Of a DNA stretch of 45,214 nucleotides, positions 42,786 to 45,214 are shown piece after piece. How positions within the stretch are numbered: position 1 is the stretch's first letter; the number at the start of each line of letters is the position of its first letter. The position numbers were made by a program, and so were the translations under genes. Below the pieces are notes generated by a model that worked only from the letters and a program-made list of their open reading frames with translations, searched no databases and had not been told where the DNA came from. This DNA comes from a bacterium (lineage in GTDB: Bacteria; Acidobacteriota; HRBIN11; JAKEFK01), in NCBI GenBank assembly GCA_022616075.1, contig JAKEFK010000185.1, positions 1-45,214 on the forward strand, read 5' to 3'.

Positions 42786-44248
42786 ACCTTTCCGCCGGTA
42801 GAATCGAAGAGCAGCAACAAACCGGCGAATCGCGCCGGTCCTTTTCATTGCGCTGGGCAAAAAATTCCATCTTTTACTTCGCCTCTCAACTTGCAGGCAA
42901 AGGACTCTTCTTTCTCACAACCGTTTACCTGGCACGCCTTCTCGGCGCTTCAGAATATGGAAAATTTGCGTTCGCTTTCGGTTTTGTAACGTTGTTTTCA
43001 GTGATTACAAAATTTGGTCTTGATCTGCTGACTTCGCGGGATGTTGGAGAAAATCCGCAGCTTGCTGCTCAATATTTTACGGCCTCTCTCACACTTCGCA
43101 CCTTGCTCTCCTTTGTCTTTCTTTTTCTGATGCTGATCGGAATTCTGATTTTCAATAAGGAATCGGAGGTCAACCGGCTGATTCTCCTGCTGGCAATCAG
43201 TGCCGCATTGCAGTCGATTGCAGGAGCCAGCACCTCTCTGTTTGAAGCGCTCCAATCCTTTGTGTACCGTTCCATTCTGAATGTTCTCATGTACGGTGTC
43301 ATTTTCCTGGCGTTGCTCGCAGCCACAACCTCGAATCCCGCTCTGGATTCTGTGGGACCGGCGTTTTTGATCGGAACGGTCTTGTACTGTGTTACTGCTC
43401 TCAGTCTTTGTCATTTTAAAGTTGCGCGGTTGAGTCTGCCGCGAGATATGAAATTCCTCTGGAGGCTCTTCAAGCTGGCCCTTCCGTTGGGTCTCACTGA
43501 GATCTTCATCGGAATCTACTATCGTGTGGACACAGTATTGCTGTCGCTATTTACAACAGATGAGATTGTGGGATGGTACGATGCAGCATACACATTTGTT
43601 TATGGACTAAGATTGTTGCCCGTCACAGCCGGGATGGTGTTGCTGCCCGGATTGTCCAACCTGTATTCAAAAGAACCGCAAAAAGCCGCAGGAATCTACC
43701 GGCTCACGATGTACTATAGCATCGCGTTCGGCCTGTGGATTACTTTCTTGATCGCTATGAACTCGACTCAGCTGGTCTCGCTCGTTTTCGGCCCAGGATT
43801 CGCTGCCTCCTCCAGCGTGCTGAGCTTGCTGATCTGGACGTGCGTGATCATGTTCGCAAACGCCTTTCAGGGGATCCTGCTTGTGGTTACTCAGCAACGC
43901 GCGGCTTTATTCCGCGCAACAGCTCTGGGCGCAATTTCGAATATTGTTTTGAATCTAATACTCATTCCTGCATGGGACATGTATGGCGCAAGCGTGGCCA
44001 CGGTTCTATCCGAATTCTGCGTCTTCCTTGTTTGTGCGGGTTACTTGAGACGATTCGTGAGCGTTACCTCTTTCCTCCGATTTATTTTTGCGCCTTTGCT
44101 TGGAGTTCTGCTAATGGCTACACTCTGGTTTTACTTCGGTAAAACGAATTTTCTACTCGCTTCGCTCCTTTGCACGTTGGGATACTTCGGCGTGTTTCTT
44201 GCGCTGAGGAGATTCGGACTAAACGAAGTGATGCGGGCGACCCGCTAG
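42782..44248 (+). CDS. Wzx-like polysaccharide flippase (MOP/MATE superfamily)
   Basis: 488 residues with about 12-14 membrane segments. The N-terminus has the flippase-typical SQLAGKGLFFLTTVYLAR (Wzx/RfbX-like), then ASEYGKFAFA and a repeated-half layout with GILLVVTQQRAALFR near residue 360. It moves undecaprenyl-linked repeat units across the cytoplasmic membrane to the Wzy polymerase and Wzz regulator encoded just upstream, so a complete Wzx/Wzy set is present. The ATG overlaps the upstream stop (ATGA). It is the last gene of the operon. Confidence 0.92.
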   Translation: MNLSAGRIEEQQQTGESRRSFSLRWAKNSIFYFASQLAGKGLFFLTTVYLARLLGASEYGKFAFAFGFVTLFSVITKFGLDLLTSRDVGENPQLAAQYFTASLTLRTLLSFVFLFLMLIGILIFNKESEVNRLILLLAISAALQSIAGASTSLFEALQSFVYRSILNVLMYGVIFLALLAATTSNPALDSVGPAFLIGTVLYCVTALSLCHFKVARLSLPRDMKFLWRLFKLALPLGLTEIFIGIYYRVDTVLLSLFTTDEIVGWYDAAYTFVYGLRLLPVTAGMVLLPGLSNLYSKEPQKAAGIYRLTMYYSIAFGLWITFLIAMNSTQLVSLVFGPGFAASSSVLSLLIWTCVIMFANAFQGILLVVTQQRAALFRATALGAISNIVLNLILIPAWDMYGASVATVLSEFCVFLVCAGYLRRFVSVTSFLRFIFAPLLGVLLMATLWFYFGKTNFLLASLLCTLGYFGVFLALRRFGLNEVMRATR

Positions 44249-44550
44249 CAGAGTTAGTCAGTCCTCGGACGTTTTCATTTTGGCTGCCGCTAGTTGGGGC
44301 TACTCAACGGAAGCCATCGTAATGCCCAGGATCGGGCTTTTCCGACCTGAATAAAGAGCCGAATGAGATTCCAGTGGGACGCCGAATTCTCAGAAATCCA
44401 TAACAGGAGACAAAGAAATACGCTTCGGTTGTGAATTACACAGCTCACTCTCCGACACCCTGAGCAAATATTAGATCGGAACACAGGAACTGGAGTTTGC
44501 ACAAGATTATCGTAATTTGTATAATTTTGATCAGACTCGAAGGAGTTCTT
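44249..44550. other. 302-base gap; holds only a promoter near its right end
   Basis: Past the Wzx-like stop there is no repeat of families A-D and no full gene. A minus-strand stretch read as GVPLESHSALYSGRKSPILG ends in a stop after MASVE, which could be a gene tail, but no start or family was found. The strong promoter at 44497-44525 lies here. Confidence 0.35.
44497..44525 (+). promoter_or_regulatory. Strong sigma-70-type promoter of the antitoxin gene
   Basis: TTGCAC (44497-44502) and TATAAT (44520-44525) are exactly 17 bases apart. The -10 is perfect and the -35 has 4 of 6 consensus bases. The ATG of the antitoxin is 25 bases further, with AAGGAG (44540-44545) before it. It is the clearest promoter in the window. 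Confidence 0.75.
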
Positions 44551-44775
44551 ATGTCCCAGAAAGCCGAAAAAATCCTTTCTGAAGCTATCGAATTGCCGCC
44601 GATTGAACGTGCCGAGTTGATTGAGCAACTGCTGTCCAGTTTCGAGTTTCCGTCGAGGAAGTCGATTGATGATCTGTGGGCAGCTGAGGTTGAAGATCGT
44701 ATTGACGCGTACGAAAAAGGACAACTTCTTTCAATTCCCGCCAAGCAAGTTTTTGACAGGATCAACAAAAAATAA
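44551..44775 (+). CDS. Addiction-module antitoxin-like protein
   Basis: 74 residues, MSQKAEKILSEAIELPPIER... with ERAELIEQLLSSF, the pattern of the 'putative addiction module component' family (PF09720-like), which usually precedes a RelE/ParE toxin gene. It probably binds and inactivates a toxin and represses its own operon. The ATG at 44551 has an AAGGAG site 5 bases upstream; a further upstream ATG at 44497 overlaps the promoter. The toxin gene 5 bases downstream is truncated, so the antitoxin may be an orphan. Confidence 0.8.
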   Translation: MSQKAEKILSEAIELPPIERAELIEQLLSSFEFPSRKSIDDLWAAEVEDRIDAYEKGQLLSIPAKQVFDRINKK

Positions 44776-44780
44776 TTCCT

Positions 44781-44852
44781 GTGGAACTCGAGTTTCTCTG
44801 GATAGCTGAGACTGAATTCGCAGAGGCCGTGGACTATTACAAGGCTCAATGA
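44781..44852 (+). pseudogene. Truncated ParE/RelE-type toxin (5' fragment)
   Basis: GTG at 44781, 5 bases after the antitoxin stop, reads WIAETEFAEAVDYYKAQ, the typical N-terminus of ParE/RelE toxins. The frame ends at TGA (44850-44852) after 23 codons instead of about 90. The bases that follow give no further toxin-like sequence in any frame, so it looks broken by a deletion or rearrangement. Confidence 0.7.
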
Positions 44853-44931
44853 TTTCAGAAACTTCGTTGGCCGTTTGTAACGCCGCGTCTCGCCGGCAGA
44901 GCTAATTTGACGTTGAGTGAAAGCCCGAAGG

Positions 44932-45069
44932 TTAGGGATTTTGAACACGGGATTTCCAGGAGTTCGGGTCTTTGCGAAGATGCATAATAGCGACAACAAG
45001 GATTTTCTCGTCGCGAATTTGATAGATGTAACTAGGGAGATGAAAACAAAACGGAAATTGATGCAAAAT
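44932..45069 (-). pseudogene. ParE/RelE-type toxin 3' fragment on the opposite strand
   Basis: Minus-strand sequence ends ...YQIRDEKILVVAIMHLRKD then PNSWKSR and TAA (44932-44934). The segment D/E-x-I-x-V-V-A-I-x-H-x-R-K-D-P is the C-terminal signature of ParE/RelE toxins. A stop (TGA, 45070-45072) lies just upstream with no proper start, so about half of the gene is missing. With the fragment at 44781, this may be one toxin split by an inversion, or two separate remnants. Confidence 0.6.
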
Positions 45070-45084
45070 TCAATAATTTATTCC

Positions 45085-45214
45085 TTATCTCCATATCGCG
45101 TTGTTTATCTCCCTATCTCCCTTCTTACCTAACGCGGCATAGCCGACAACCAAAATGATAGCGGAGAGAAGTCCGAATATCGAACAAGGAACTCCGAACC
45201 GCAGAAGTCTGGCC
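45085..45214 (-). CDS. C-terminal end of a membrane protein (partial, cut by the window edge)
   Basis: About 42 codons are visible, from the window end to TAA at 45085. The residues RFGVPCSIFGLLSAIILVVG form one hydrophobic segment followed by a basic tail KKGDREINN. This resembles the last membrane segment of anion-permease-type transporters, but the evidence is too short for a family call. Confidence 0.4.
   Translation of the reverse strand, partial: ARLLRFGVPCSIFGLLSAIILVVGYAALGKKGDREINNAIWR

Overview
The window looks like a chromosomal piece from a member of the Acidobacteriota. This is inferred from gene content, not from any marker gene. The pointers are a large TonB-dependent receptor with an N-terminal carboxypeptidase-regulatory-like domain, a CadC-like winged-helix/TPR regulator facing it, a eukaryotic-type Ser/Thr kinase fused to a STAND ATPase and WD40 repeats, an Asp-box propeller protein, and many membrane-bound alkaline-phosphatase-fold ('sulfatase') proteins. 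No rRNA, tRNA or CRISPR array was recognised.

Layout. (1) 1-3735, plus strand: a GT-C-like membrane protein and a membrane-anchored AP-fold transferase. (2) 3853-13968, minus strand, read right to left: GMC oxidoreductase, GT87-like membrane protein, GT4 glycosyltransferase, then a RAYT transposase between two palindromic repeat clusters, then a divergent AP-fold protein, a GT39-like membrane protein, a second GMC oxidoreductase and a GT2 glycosyltransferase. (3) 14041-16889, plus strand: a second GT87-like protein and a GT-C protein. (4) 16960-19224, minus strand: a small membrane protein and a large polytopic membrane protein. (5) 19487-24701, plus strand: a second AP-fold transferase, then GT2, FAD protein, GT2. 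(6) 25066-34668: kinase-STAND-WD40 protein, TonB-dependent receptor, and CadC-like TPR regulator. (7) 34925-38738, minus strand: Asp-box propeller protein and a third AP-fold transferase. (8) 38929-44248, plus strand: Wzz-like, Wzy/WaaL-like and Wzx-like genes. (9) 44551 to the end: an antitoxin gene and fragments of ParE/RelE toxins.

Most genes fit one theme: building, polymerising, exporting and decorating a surface polysaccharide or glycolipid. Lipid-linked sugar donors (GT2), membrane GT-C transferases, flippase, polymerase and chain-length protein are all present, plus AP-fold enzymes that could add phospho-groups in the periplasm. Many neighbours overlap by 4 nt (ATGA, GTGA, TTGA), which suggests translational coupling.

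The most striking layer is the repeats. Family A consists of palindromes with GCCGGC-type stems. They form a composite 110-120 bp inverted element and flank an intact RAYT transposase. Family B is a 50-bp element built on GTAGCGCGGACGTC / GGCGGGACGCC. It lies inside at least four membrane-protein genes without breaking them and is open in several frames. Family C is a hairpin cluster upstream of the Wzz gene. Family D is a long hairpin with compensatory base changes, found between two convergent gene pairs. Repeats supply or abut several start and stop codons.
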